Shown piece after piece: positions 8,132 through 16,470 of a stretch of DNA of 64,000 nt. Within the stretch, counting starts at the first letter, position 1; each line of letters opens with the position of its first letter. The translations under genes were made by a program, and so were the position numbers. The stretch is taken from positions 1 through 64,000 of IMG/VR virus record IMGVR_UViG_3300009601_000004; one strand, 5' to 3'. Source of the DNA: a virus. Under the pieces are notes generated by a model. It saw only the letters and a list, made by a program, of their open reading frames with translations. It did no database searches and had not been told where the DNA came from.

Positions 8132-8560
8132 CTAGCCGCGAGACTCGCGGACTAGCTTGGCATAAGCGCGGTCAACTGCACGCTCTGCCAGATGGCGCAT
8201 GGGGTGATAGATGAACCAGTCCGTCCCCAACTCTGCAATCTTGCCCCAGAGTGTTTCTGGGAAGGTCAGCGCCTTGTCAATCGCGAGCAGCACATGGTGG
8301 ATAGCCGCGTCGCGCTTCTCCTCACCGGGTATGGCACGCAGAGCTGCACTGATCACGGCCTCCTTCGCGGTCCCGAGCGCGATCTCGATCTGGGCAGTAC
8401 GCACGTCGTTCAGCGTGCGGCGCTGCCCACGTATCTGCTCGTTCCATGCGTCTTTGGCTTCACGGAACGTCACACCGTCTTGGTGTCCATGCTCCTTGTA
8501 GTCCTTGCGCTTAGGCTTAGGGTTGTCGTCAATCCACTCTTTGATGGTGTCGCGTCTCAT
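8132..8560 (-). CDS. Unknown helical protein
   Basis: 142 residues from ATG 8560 (MRRDTIKEWIDDNPKPKRKDY), overlapping the stop of the previous gene as ATGA with GGAG seven bases upstream; an earlier in-frame start at 8602 lacks this support. The N-terminus is very basic and could bind nucleic acid; the rest is helical. No family is recognised. Confidence 0.7.
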   Translation of the reverse strand: MRRDTIKEWIDDNPKPKRKDYKEHGHQDGVTFREAKDAWNEQIRGQRRTLNDVRTAQIEIALGTAKEAVISAALRAIPGEEKRDAAIHHVLLAIDKALTFPETLWGKIAELGTDWFIYHPMRHLAERAVDRAYAKLVRESRG

Positions 8561-9105
8561 GTGTCGTCTCCGTAAATGAACGCGGAAGGCGTACCCTTCC
8601 ACTGCTCTGCGCGCCTTCTGGCACGTCGTGAGTCTCGCACAGGGGCCGGGATTGGCCCCCCTGCACCGGGTAGCATTGGACGAACCGGACTAGGCCCGCC
8701 TCGCGTTTTGGGTTTCCCCTTCGCCTTCTGCGGTTGAGCGACGGCCATGTCTGGCGCCGGCAAGTCTCGACCTTGCCCAGCTGGGGGCAGGTCGTGCATG
8801 ATGCCGCCGACCTGGTGCTGCTGTGGCGTGCCGGTCAGCCACGACGTCCAAGCCTGCCCCATAGTCGGTGGGGTGTCTGGCCCCACCTTCGTCGGCACAG
8901 CTTTGGGGATGGCGTGCTCCGCCATGTGTTGCCGTCGCGTCCAGTCCGTACCTAAGAGGTAGTGCAGCATTGCGTGCCGGCGCGCGTGCTTACCACATTT
9001 CTCACAGAATGGGTGACCCGGCATCGACTGCGCTAGGCACGCCTCTAGGGCAGGGCCCGAGCTGCGCACTTTTGGGATCCAGTTGATTCCGAAGCACCGC
9101 GCCAT
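8557..9105 (-). CDS. Protein with N-terminal zinc-finger-like motif and basic Pro-rich tail
   Basis: 182 residues, ATG at 9105 immediately after the previous stop. Residues 30-50 contain HPFCEKCGKHARRHAMLH, a CxxC plus His cluster that could bind one zinc. From residue 85 on the chain is Pro/Gly/Gln-rich and basic, ending RRARRRAEQWKGTPSAFIYG. Probably partly disordered. It could be an internal, nucleic-acid-associated virion protein; this is inference from charge and position. Confidence 0.65.
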   Translation of the reverse strand: MARCFGINWIPKVRSSGPALEACLAQSMPGHPFCEKCGKHARRHAMLHYLLGTDWTRRQHMAEHAIPKAVPTKVGPDTPPTMGQAWTSWLTGTPQQHQVGGIMHDLPPAGQGRDLPAPDMAVAQPQKAKGKPKTRGGPSPVRPMLPGAGGPIPAPVRDSRRARRRAEQWKGTPSAFIYGDDT

Positions 9106-9582
9106 CTAGGCCTCTGACTGCTTGCCAAGAAGCTGTGAGAGGTCGTACATGGGTTCGTCGAGATCGAGGTCTGTCCGGCGGTGGTCGGCCACCGCTGAAT
9201 ACTCCTCGACCTTCGCTTCATTGATCTTGTCCTTCTGGACGACCATGAACAGGAAGCCCAGTGACTGCGCTCCCATGATCTCACTCAGTGCCATCTGCGC
9301 TTGAGCTTGACCCGGCGGTGCGAGCAGGACACGGCTGGCATTCTCGAACAGAGACAAGTCGAGCATCATGGCTTGACCCTGCAGCTGAGCCGCGGGACGT
9401 CCATGGATCTGTGTGACGCCCACGCCAAAGTTAGGCACCGGGATCAGCATCCCAGACAGCTGGTCGATGGCCTCGTGTGTGGCGCCCAGCTGGCCAAACA
9501 GCTTGATCAGCCAAGGCGGAAGGTCCACGAGCTGAGGGCCTAGCTCGATGTTCTGCGCGGGCAGTCCCGTGGATTCAGTCAA
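9106..9582 (-). CDS. Unknown late-block protein
   Basis: 158 residues from a TTG codon at 9582 (reading MTESTGLPAQ), which overlaps the preceding stop by eight bases and has AGAGGTG just upstream. It has hydrophobic and amphipathic helices (LVDLPPWLIKLFGQLG, ALSEIMGAQSLGFLFMVVQK) but no clear transmembrane span, and an acidic C-terminus. No family is recognised. Confidence 0.65.
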   Translation of the reverse strand: MTESTGLPAQNIELGPQLVDLPPWLIKLFGQLGATHEAIDQLSGMLIPVPNFGVGVTQIHGRPAAQLQGQAMMLDLSLFENASRVLLAPPGQAQAQMALSEIMGAQSLGFLFMVVQKDKINEAKVEEYSAVADHRRTDLDLDEPMYDLSQLLGKQSEA

Positions 9583-10057
9583 GGGTCACCTCTGGCAACC
9601 CGCTGTCGTCGCCTAAGTCGTCAATGTCGAGGTCGAAGTCGTCGTCGTCTTCGAGCGCATCAAATACGATGCCCATCTCCGCCAGCCGAGCCACCTGTGC
9701 GGGGCTGATCAGAGCGCCGGCACGCTCGTGGATGAATGCCGAGTCAGGGACTTGGGCTTCGAGCGGTCCCGTGACGAGATCGATCTCTTGCTGGTCAACC
9801 CCTTGTTCGGCACCTTGGCGACGCACGGTCTCGATCTGCGCTTCGATGGCTTCAGCGATGTCCTCGACGGTGGGGTCCGGTATGACCTGGTAAGCACGCA
9901 GGTACACCCACCCTTCGGCGAGGTGCTGCAAGATGGTCTGCAGCTCTACGTCTGATTCAGACTGTGTGAACTCCATGTTGGGGTTGAAAGCGTCTGGAGC
10001 TGTGAGCCCCGATGCCCCGCACTGCATTGTGCGCGGGCGGATGTCTATACTCGGCAT
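9575..10057 (-). CDS. Acidic late-block protein
   Basis: 160 residues from ATG 10057 (MPSIDIRPRTMQCGAS), with GAGG eight bases upstream; the longer open frame to 10159 overlaps the previous gene and is not needed. Residues 70-110 are helical and Glu/Gln-rich; the C-terminus is strongly acidic (DALEDDDDFDLDIDDLGDD). No family is recognised. The acidic tail suggests a partner-binding or scaffold role, not shown directly. Confidence 0.65.
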   Translation of the reverse strand: MPSIDIRPRTMQCGASGLTAPDAFNPNMEFTQSESDVELQTILQHLAEGWVYLRAYQVIPDPTVEDIAEAIEAQIETVRRQGAEQGVDQQEIDLVTGPLEAQVPDSAFIHERAGALISPAQVARLAEMGIVFDALEDDDDFDLDIDDLGDDSGLPEVTLD

Positions 10058-10074
10058 GTGTCTGTCCTCATTGT

Positions 10075-10575
10075 CTAGGTTATTGAAAGAACTCCGCCAG
10101 GGTCGGCCGATGTCCCACGGAGGGTGACGCGCGCACCGGGGGGCCCTGTAAGGCCCCACTGGATTCCACTGCCCATGAAGCAGGGCATCTGGCGGTGCTC
10201 TTGTGTTTCAAGGTAGCCAGCTGTGTTCACACGTAGGCCGACTTTGCTCCCGGTGAAGAACGACCAATGCACGCCAGCGAGGTCGCCCGTCACGCGGTGT
10301 ATCGTCCAGTCGTAGATCGACTTGTCCGCTTGGTAGACCCCAGACTCTGGGATCACGATGCATAGGAGTGTGTCCAACCCGTCAGCGTCCGGTATCAGCG
10401 CTGCACGCACTGCACAATCTTTGGCTTCCAGCAACTTGAGCAGCGCGTGGTCCCGCATGAAGTTGTTTGGCCCCGTGGCAAGACGGGCCGCTAAGTCGTG
10501 GAATGGCTTGGACTGCGCCTGCAGGTGTGCGGGTAAGTGGTCGTAAGCAAATAGTTGTAGGATGTCATCAGCCAC
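10075..10575 (-). CDS. Acb2/Tad1-type helical hairpin domain fused to a C-terminal beta domain
   Basis: 166 residues. Residues 8-62 (FAYDHLPAHLQAQSKPF, HDLAARLA, HALLKLLEAKDCAVRAAL) match the pattern of the Acb2/Tad1 helical hairpin family: an aromatic start, HLQxxSxPFxxLA, then ALxKLLEAKDxAVRAAL. Acb2 proteins bind cyclic di- and trinucleotides and block CBASS (and related) signalling. Residues 65-166 form a separate beta-rich domain without recognised relatives. It overlaps the upstream coiled-coil gene by eight bases, so it is made with virion proteins; it may be packaged and delivered at infection. The family call is from motif memory; sponge activity is inference. Confidence 0.65.
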   Translation of the reverse strand: MADDILQLFAYDHLPAHLQAQSKPFHDLAARLATGPNNFMRDHALLKLLEAKDCAVRAALIPDADGLDTLLCIVIPESGVYQADKSIYDWTIHRVTGDLAGVHWSFFTGSKVGLRVNTAGYLETQEHRQMPCFMGSGIQWGLTGPPGARVTLRGTSADPGGVLSIT

Positions 10576-12682
10576 GGGGGATGTCCTTGATGAGGGCCGC
10601 TAGGGGGCCCTCAATTTTGTTGAGCAGCGCGATGTACTTGTTGATCAAGACGTCGTCGGCGCCGGCCTCTTCGGCTGCTTTGCGGATGGTCGTGGCCGTC
10701 AGGTAGCCACCGAGAGCCTTCGGCGCGTGCTTCACAGCGCTGATGGTCAGAGCTTGCCACTTCGCTTGCGGGTGCTTGCGCAGACCCTCTACGAGTTTGA
10801 CCATGAGCTTGCGCGCCATGGCCTGGTCAGCTGCTGGGATGTTGGCTTTGTCCGCTGGGTGTTGACGTAGGTTTGTGCGAGTGCGAGGGGGCTCTGTAGG
10901 CGCGGGTGCTGTTGCCCCGCCTGCGCTTGGGTCGTACTTCTCACGTCCCATGGCGGCGAGCGCAGCGGGTCCACCGACCTCACGGTAGGCGTCACCATGC
11001 GCAGCACGCGCGGCTTTCACATGTTCGGGCACTGCGGCCTCTTCTGCGATGCGTGCCTGCTCTGCTTCTGCCGCTGCTATTTCGTCATTCGTGAGACCAC
11101 GACCGTTGGTAGACAGCCACTCGCGAGCCTGCTCAAGCGTCATCTCCTCTTCCGTGTCCGGGTGGTAAATGACGCCTTCGCTGTCTTGCAGTAGCCCGTC
11201 CTCACGCTCGATTAGGTCGTCTTCGTCGTCTTCGTCGTCGTCCTGTTCGAGCTGCATGGCCGGCGTCATTATCACCTTGCCGACTTCGCCGGCCTGCTTA
11301 ATGACCTCCTTCACAATGCCTGCCCAGCCGTCGGCCTTGTCCTCCTCCTCTTTCGGGGACACAAAGCGGTCCTTGAAGGCGTCGACCAGTCCGAGTTTCT
11401 CCGCAAGTGCCAGTGCTGGCACAAGCATTGTACCGACGGCCATGAGGCTATTCATCGGGTTGGACGCTTCCATACGCTGCGTCATTAGGGCCGTCATCGA
11501 GGCGTTGTGGCTACGTTCGCGCTCGCGTTCTTCCGCACGACGGCGGTCGTCCTCTGCGCGGTCTTGGCGCTCGCGAGCTTCCCGGCGGTCGCGCTCCTCT
11601 TTGATCTGTGCTTCACGGCGATTCTGTTCGCGGTTTTCTGTCTCCCGACGTTCAAGGCGCTCCTCACGCATCCGAGACTCACGGCGGTCGAGGTCTGTGC
11701 GCGCTTGGTCCGCTTGGATGCGCGCCTGGTCGACTACCATCGTGAGGCTCTGGGACTGGAGCGAACCGTGTTCCTTCATTTGCTCGCGGTCGCGGTCGGC
11801 GGAGCGGTTGTACCACTCGCGCTCCGCACGGGCTTGCGCGTCCGAGCGGGTCGCGCCTTGGTTCATCAGGGTGCTGACCATCGTCGTGTAGTTGTCGACC
11901 GTCTTCGCAGCCATCCCGAACTGACTCGCATTGGCGTCGGCGCGAGACTCCTCTAGCCGTGCTTCGCGCTCGCGCAGGTCGGTGCGGTCGGACATCTCAC
12001 GGTCAAAGGTCGCTTTGTCCTTCTGTTGTAGGTAAGCAAACGTGCTGTCTGTCACCTGGCCAGCTCCGTAGCTCATGGGGGCTGGTGCGACAGTATCTGC
12101 ACCATTCAGCCGGCGCTGCTCTTGGAAGTAGATGTGGTCCGGCGGGATCTCTAGGACGTACGGCGTGTTCGCGAGGTCGAGGTCGGCACCGAATTGGTCA
12201 ATGGGTGTACACAGGAAAGTGCCGGGACCGAACGTCTTGATGATGTCTAGGCGTGAGCACATTGCGGGGAAGTCGCCTAGATGCTCCATTTTACCCGTCC
12301 CGCCCATGCGGTTGACACGTAGATGGTAGGTCTCGCCGCTTGTGCTGTAGCGTGCCCAGTCCGACCAGACGGGAGCAGAGCCTACGACTGACGAAGGTAG
12401 TCGCCCCATCCCACGATGAGCCTGTGCTGCTGGGCCTCCGACGCCTGGCGTGTCGGCAACCGCCCCTGTGTCGGCGTCGTTGTCACCGAACAGGTCGTAC
12501 CCTTCATCATCTTCTGGGGGAACGCCTGCCATTGTCGGCTGTGCAGGTGTGGGCTGTCCGTCTGGTGCGCTTGGTCGCGGCTGGTAGCTGTCCCAGTCGA
12601 CTTCAAATTCATCCCCGGTATCCGCGCCCGGCACGCTCACATTGTCACCTGGCATCGCTGGCAAACTTGGGTCCATTGACAT
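10568..12682 (-). CDS. Large coiled-coil protein, probable virion or membrane-associated component
   Basis: 704 residues, first gene of the leftward block. Residues 1-110 are acidic and Pro-rich (disordered). Residues 105-205 form a compact domain (WARYSTSGETYHLRVNR...GTFLCTPIDQFG...). Residues 215-410 are an almost continuous Arg/Glu-rich coiled coil (repeats of RREARERQDRAEDDRRR type). A hydrophobic segment, NSLMAVGTMLVPALALAEKL, follows, then a DDEDDEDD acidic run and a helical C-terminal domain. No known family. A minus-strand TATAGG lies at 12766-12761, possibly a -10. The architecture suggests a scaffold or membrane-linked structural protein. Confidence 0.7.
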   Translation of the reverse strand: MSMDPSLPAMPGDNVSVPGADTGDEFEVDWDSYQPRPSAPDGQPTPAQPTMAGVPPEDDEGYDLFGDNDADTGAVADTPGVGGPAAQAHRGMGRLPSSVVGSAPVWSDWARYSTSGETYHLRVNRMGGTGKMEHLGDFPAMCSRLDIIKTFGPGTFLCTPIDQFGADLDLANTPYVLEIPPDHIYFQEQRRLNGADTVAPAPMSYGAGQVTDSTFAYLQQKDKATFDREMSDRTDLREREARLEESRADANASQFGMAAKTVDNYTTMVSTLMNQGATRSDAQARAEREWYNRSADRDREQMKEHGSLQSQSLTMVVDQARIQADQARTDLDRRESRMREERLERRETENREQNRREAQIKEERDRREARERQDRAEDDRRRAEERERERSHNASMTALMTQRMEASNPMNSLMAVGTMLVPALALAEKLGLVDAFKDRFVSPKEEEDKADGWAGIVKEVIKQAGEVGKVIMTPAMQLEQDDDEDDEDDLIEREDGLLQDSEGVIYHPDTEEEMTLEQAREWLSTNGRGLTNDEIAAAEAEQARIAEEAAVPEHVKAARAAHGDAYREVGGPAALAAMGREKYDPSAGGATAPAPTEPPRTRTNLRQHPADKANIPAADQAMARKLMVKLVEGLRKHPQAKWQALTISAVKHAPKALGGYLTATTIRKAAEEAGADDVLINKYIALLNKIEGPLAALIKDIPRG

Positions 12683-12771
12683 TCGTAGTCCTCGTTTTCG
12701 TGGGCAATCGGTTTCCCAGCCGGTTGCAAGTGATCGACGTAAGCAGCGATTATTGCCCCCTCCTATAACCC

Positions 12772-12801
12772 TTGGGCACTTGCGCTAAGCAACTGTACAC
12801 T
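12772..12801 (+). promoter_or_regulatory. Sigma70-like promoter for the 12876 unit
   Basis: TTGGGC (12772-12777), an 18-base spacer and TACACT (12796-12801), about 75 bases before the ATG at 12876. The 193-base gap 12683-12875 between divergent units also contains GGTTGCAA at 12722-12729 and a leftward TATAGG. Confidence 0.5.
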
Positions 12802-12875
12802 GCTAGAACGAGTCGCACAAGGGCGGGAGCACCCAGCCTGTCCCTGCCCCCCTTAACCCGCAGAGGCATACACCT

Positions 12876-13283
12876 ATGGCGCGCAAAACGTCGGCCCGAA
12901 GCCAACATGACACATCGACCCGACTTCAAACCCAGTCGTCAACCGTCGCACTAGCAGAGGGTATCGCCCACCAACTGGGTGTCCCCCTACAGTCGTTTGT
13001 TGACGCTGCAATCAAGCAATCCATCCACCGCTACATCCTGGGAATTACAGATCCCATCTTGCCCGTACCGAGTTTCCACCGCACTGGTAAACGTCGGCAT
13101 GTGGCGAATCCAGAAGCGTACAAGGAGTGCATTGAGCGGTACCGCCAAGAGGATGTCATGGCGATCATCACAGCAGTGGAACGCATCGAGCCTGTCTACC
13201 CGGAGCAGGGTAAACGGGTCACTTTCATACCCGGCGACCCTGCCACCTACGTCAAACACCACCCACGGATGAAAAAGACATGA
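12876..13283 (+). CDS. Small basic protein, possible DNA-binding
   Basis: 135 residues, ATG with AGAGG upstream. The N-terminus is basic and Ser/Thr-rich; residues 25-50 (VALAEGIAHQLGVPLQSFVDAAIKQSI) look like a helical pair of the ribbon-helix-helix or helix-turn-helix kind. The remainder is basic with no known motif. First gene of a short rightward unit diverging from the late block, a common place for a regulator; the DNA-binding call is inference. The stop overlaps the next start. Confidence 0.6.
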   Translation: MARKTSARSQHDTSTRLQTQSSTVALAEGIAHQLGVPLQSFVDAAIKQSIHRYILGITDPILPVPSFHRTGKRRHVANPEAYKECIERYRQEDVMAIITAVERIEPVYPEQGKRVTFIPGDPATYVKHHPRMKKT

Positions 13284-14005
13284 GCAACACGGATCCCAGC
13301 GCCATGCCCAAAGACATCGAGCGCTATGGCAATCTGCTGACGCTTGCAGCCAACCCCGCCGCCGCGAGTGGCGAAGTGGCCAACGCGCTGAACCACCTTC
13401 GACGGATGGAGGACAAAGACCCCAGCATCCGCATACGCTTCGCAGAGTACAAGGTAGAGAATCCTACACCAGCAGCTCCTCAAGCTGCACCTGACCCGTT
13501 TGGGGACTTCCTGACGGACCAGCTAGGTGCTCTCTTCGGCGAGGCCCGGTCAGCTCTGAGCAGCAACGTACCCCAGGCTACGGCCACCATTGTTGCGGCT
13601 GTTGAGGAGCTACTCGGCACCGCGAAAACCGCTATCACACCAGGGACATCCAGCATGGACATCGACACTTCGGACATTGACTTAGGCGGCATCAAATGGG
13701 GGAAGGAAGTCACAACCCCTGACCAGGTGGCCGGTGCCTACGAGAAGATGGTGCGCACAGATGAGGACTTTGGCATCGTGGACGGCGACGACCCGTCAGA
13801 GGGCGACCTTGCCCAGATCTACATCCAGATACCTGTCGGTATGCTCGTACAGGTCGCCAAGAACGCCAAGCTCTCACACGAATTTGTAGGTCAGCTCATC
13901 GTAGACTTGCTGGACGATGGCGAAGACGACGACGACGACGGCGAGGTAGAAGAGGTCGAGCCACCATCACGCTTTGCGCGTGGTGCTCGGTCCCGTATGT
14001 CCTAG
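13280..14005 (+). CDS. Unknown protein with acidic C-terminus
   Basis: 241 residues, ATG overlapping the previous stop (ATGA). Residues 15-50 (YGNLLTLAANPAAASGEVANALNHLRRM) weakly recall DUF2786-type helices, not enough to name. The middle is Ala/Pro-rich; residues 135-210 form a folded acidic domain; the end is DDGEDDDDDGEVEEVE followed by a basic tail RFARGARSRMS. It ends just before a strong terminator, so the two genes form one unit. Confidence 0.65.
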   Translation: MSNTDPSAMPKDIERYGNLLTLAANPAAASGEVANALNHLRRMEDKDPSIRIRFAEYKVENPTPAAPQAAPDPFGDFLTDQLGALFGEARSALSSNVPQATATIVAAVEELLGTAKTAITPGTSSMDIDTSDIDLGGIKWGKEVTTPDQVAGAYEKMVRTDEDFGIVDGDDPSEGDLAQIYIQIPVGMLVQVAKNAKLSHEFVGQLIVDLLDDGEDDDDDGEVEEVEPPSRFARGARSRMS

Positions 14006-14056
14006 CGTCTGCACTGCGTTATACCGGAGGTGTTCCACCGTGCCCGGTACAGGAAC

Positions 14057-14089
14057 CGCCCACCAGGGATTTACCTTGGTGGGCGTTTT
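14057..14089 (+). terminator. Rho-independent terminator
   Basis: CGCCCACCAGG (14057-14067) pairs with CCTTGGTGGGCG (14073-14084), with a short loop, followed by TTTTC. It closes the 12876-14005 unit and faces the end of the leftward gene at 14095. Confidence 0.8.
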
Positions 14090-14094
14090 CGCGT

Positions 14095-14808
14095 TTAGAG
14101 GCCACCACTGGGGCGTGTGGGTAGCCAAGACGTCATCCAGGCCCAAGCCAGTGAGAGGGCGAAGCGGACCTTCCAGAGGCGTCCAGGCGGCTTGTAGGCG
14201 GCAGGAGCCGGTCCTACCACCTTGACGTGCGCCACACGGTGGAAAGCCTCCATGTTGAACATGGGATGATTTTCCCCCTTGGCAAGAGAGATGGCCATGC
14301 TGGCGGCACGCTTGTCGTCGTCTGCCACGACCATCAGGACCGCCTTAGCGACGCGGTCTTCCAGCAGTCGAGGGCGACCCTGCAGGCCGTTGGCGCGGGT
14401 CCACTGGGCGACGGCGTCACCGACTAGCTGGGTCACGTCGGGGATCTCTGCGTAGTGATTAGGGCCTGTGGAGCCCATGGCACCCTTGGGCGGGCGGCCA
14501 TCAAGGGTCCAAGCGCCGTCGGTGTAGCGCACTTGGGCGTCAGCAAAACCCACTTGGATGACGAACTTCCCGCGGTGGGCACCTAGCACCTGCAGTTCGG
14601 CGACGGCAAAGGCTACTGGGTATTCGGGCATGTGCGATTCGATGCCGATCTGACGAACGTCCCCAGCCTCGGAAGCATTGCCCCCAGCCATTCGGCAGTC
14701 ACGGCGCAGCTCTGTGGTGGGGAGCCATTGCAGCAAGATGCGCGGCAAAGGCCCACGGGGTTTGGGTGCGGTGGATTCGTGCTGTGGGCCAGCGGAAACA
14801 GTAGCCAT
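14095..14808 (-). CDS. Unknown protein
   Basis: 237 residues from ATG 14808 (MATVSAGPQHES), chosen because TAGGAGG lies seven bases upstream; the longer frame would run into the AT-rich region and lacks a ribosome site. Residues 75-130 are beta-rich (VQVGFADAQVRYTDGAWTLDG), residues 150-185 contain VAKAVLMVVADDDKRAASMA, and the end is hydrophobic (SLAWAWMTSWLP). It could be a nucleic-acid-binding or recombination accessory protein next to the AT-rich region, but nothing in the sequence proves it. Confidence 0.6.
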   Translation of the reverse strand: MATVSAGPQHESTAPKPRGPLPRILLQWLPTTELRRDCRMAGGNASEAGDVRQIGIESHMPEYPVAFAVAELQVLGAHRGKFVIQVGFADAQVRYTDGAWTLDGRPPKGAMGSTGPNHYAEIPDVTQLVGDAVAQWTRANGLQGRPRLLEDRVAKAVLMVVADDDKRAASMAISLAKGENHPMFNMEAFHRVAHVKVVGPAPAAYKPPGRLWKVRFALSLAWAWMTSWLPTRPSGGL

Positions 14809-14930
14809 GGATGACCTCCTAATGGTTGGTGGGGAGTGTAGCACGACGGTGCAAAGAGGGGGACGGCGAGCGGGTGCCGAGTAGGGAGAAACACGGAGAT
14901 TTGACGGGGGGTATAGAAATAGGTAAGACA

Positions 14931-15081
14931 TGCGTGGGAGGCTTTAGGCAGATTGCTAGAAAGAAAGAAGGTTAGTTAAGTAAGTAGAGACACACATTAA
15001 CCTAGTTAGAACCTTATATATCATACTATTACTACCCTATTCTGCTAACTTTACTAATCAACTAATATCTTTCTTTCCCGA
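14931..15081. other. AT-rich region with long imperfect inverted repeat; origin- or site-like
   Basis: In a GC-rich genome this stretch is strikingly AT-rich. GAAAGAAAG (14959-14967) followed by AAGGTTAGTTAAG is mirrored by CTTTCTTTC (15069-15077) preceded by TTACTAATCAACTAATAT, giving an imperfect inverted repeat of about 26 bases per arm around about 67 bases of TTATATATCATACTATTACTACC-type sequence. It lies between two divergent genes (starts 14808 and 15082). It could be a replication origin, a recombination site or a strong divergent promoter region. Confidence 0.55.
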
Positions 15082-16401
15082 ATGCTGCGTAAAGGCCCCA
15101 CGCACGACTTAACAGTTCCTATACCCCCCCAAACACTCTCCGAGATTTTGATGCGCAAAGACCCTCTCCTCTCGCTCACTTCCGGCCAATCAATAGCGAC
15201 CAGCGCACTGCTGGATGTCTTCCAATCCAGGTACTCAAACTCAACCGCTTACTCCTACCTCTGTGCTCTCCGCTCGATGCTTCGCGCAGGTGTCCAGTTG
15301 GACGAAGCCGAGCCCGTGCGCCTCTTCCACGCTGCTTTGTGTGCCGAACAGCCTGCTAGGGGCCGCCGCCTTCACCACGCCCTTGTGCATGTCCGTCGCA
15401 CCTATGGGCTCATGGTCGGAGCAGGGTGGGGATTCCTGACTGACCGGGCACCCGGACGGCCCCAACGCGACATCCCCCCCGTGGATGCCGCGGCAGGCCT
15501 GTACATCGACTTCGAGAAGGACTTGCTTGTACAGGGCATCAAACCTGCGTCTGCCGCGAAGACCCGCTACCACTGCGAACGGGTAGGAAGTCTCATCGGG
15601 GGCCGCAACGTCACGGCACCCGAAGCAACTGCTCACTTGTCCCCTAGCTACAAGATGCAGCTCCTCACGGCTTGGGGTCGTTTTGCTCGCTGGGTTGTTC
15701 GACATCAACGCGAATCGGAGAGTGAATCTATGTCCCACGTTCCATCCGGCGCAACACGCCAGCTCATCCACAAAATCGGATTCGCCCTGCGCTTGTCGGC
15801 TACCTCAACTCGTGTGGGACGGTATGAGCGACTAGAAGCCATGACGTGGGCTGAGATGGTACCGCTGGTAGACGAGCATAGTGGCGACGTGCGAGGGATG
15901 CGTCTCCCGCTGTCTGGTGCTTCGAGCGACTGGGGGCCGGATGGCACGCTCACCCGCGCCGTAGAGCTGTTCGGCCCCCGTGCGATGGGGTTGCTCGCCG
16001 CCCACCACGCATGGGCGTGCCCATTGAGCCGACATGACCCGCTGTTTCCCCACATACCAAAGTCGGGTAAGGTGCTGTCTGCCGGTGCGCTGCGTGAGAT
16101 ATTCCGGGAAGTCAGCAACGCGCGCAAAGGTGTGGAGACTCCAGGGGCACGTAAGAAGCAAGCAAGCGTCACGGCCTCCAAGGTTGAGGCGCAGTCCGAC
16201 CGCCCCATCTTCGCAGACGCGGAACCCATTGCGGATGACTACGACATGGACCCAGGGTTTGAGGAGGATGACGAAGCCATCACAGCGTTTCGCAATGCGG
16301 CACTGCAAGCGGGGATGTCACGCATCAGCTCACGCCTGCAGGAGACGACAGAAGCGGAAGATGCCGCAGAGCGCGAACGGCTCATTTCCGAGATCCAGTA
16401 G
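15082..16401 (+). CDS. Divergent tyrosine-recombinase-like protein, apparently lacking the catalytic set
   Basis: Up to 439 residues. The start is uncertain: ATG 15082 lies against the AT-rich repeat with no ribosome site, and ATG 15151 is an alternative. Residues 45-70 (RYSNSTAYSYLCALRSML) and 155-175 (KPASAAKTRYHCERVGSLIGG) resemble two core-binding SAM-like helical units of phage integrases, and DPLFPHIPKSGKVLSAGALREIF resembles the loop before the recombinase C-terminal helices, but no HxxR or GHxxxxxTxxxY follows. The C-terminal 90 residues are acidic. It may bind the neighbouring inverted repeat as a replication or partition protein. Function is inference. Confidence 0.5.
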   Translation: MLRKGPTHDLTVPIPPQTLSEILMRKDPLLSLTSGQSIATSALLDVFQSRYSNSTAYSYLCALRSMLRAGVQLDEAEPVRLFHAALCAEQPARGRRLHHALVHVRRTYGLMVGAGWGFLTDRAPGRPQRDIPPVDAAAGLYIDFEKDLLVQGIKPASAAKTRYHCERVGSLIGGRNVTAPEATAHLSPSYKMQLLTAWGRFARWVVRHQRESESESMSHVPSGATRQLIHKIGFALRLSATSTRVGRYERLEAMTWAEMVPLVDEHSGDVRGMRLPLSGASSDWGPDGTLTRAVELFGPRAMGLLAAHHAWACPLSRHDPLFPHIPKSGKVLSAGALREIFREVSNARKGVETPGARKKQASVTASKVEAQSDRPIFADAEPIADDYDMDPGFEEDDEAITAFRNAALQAGMSRISSRLQETTEAEDAAERERLISEIQ

Positions 16402-16409
16402 AACAATCA

Positions 16410-16449
16410 CCGCCAGCGGGTTGCAACCCGCGAGCGGTTGGAATAGACT
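16410..16449 (+). promoter_or_regulatory. Promoter with CCGCCAGCGG and GGGTTGCAACCC operator
   Basis: TTGCAA (16421-16426), a 17-base spacer and TAGACT (16444-16449). The -35 lies in the perfect palindrome GCGGGTTGCAACCCGC; CCGCCAGCGG precedes it and CGAGCGG follows. Drives the unit starting at 16471. Confidence 0.75.
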
Positions 16450-16470
16450 TGGCGGAGTGGAGGCACCTCA

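Noticed and set aside
11169-11891. Ser/Arg-rich plus-strand frame opposite the coiled-coil gene
   Set aside because: It is the antisense image of the Arg/Glu coiled coil and has no ribosome site.
13280-14005. DUF2786 assignment
   Set aside because: Only about 30 residues show a weak pattern; not enough to name.
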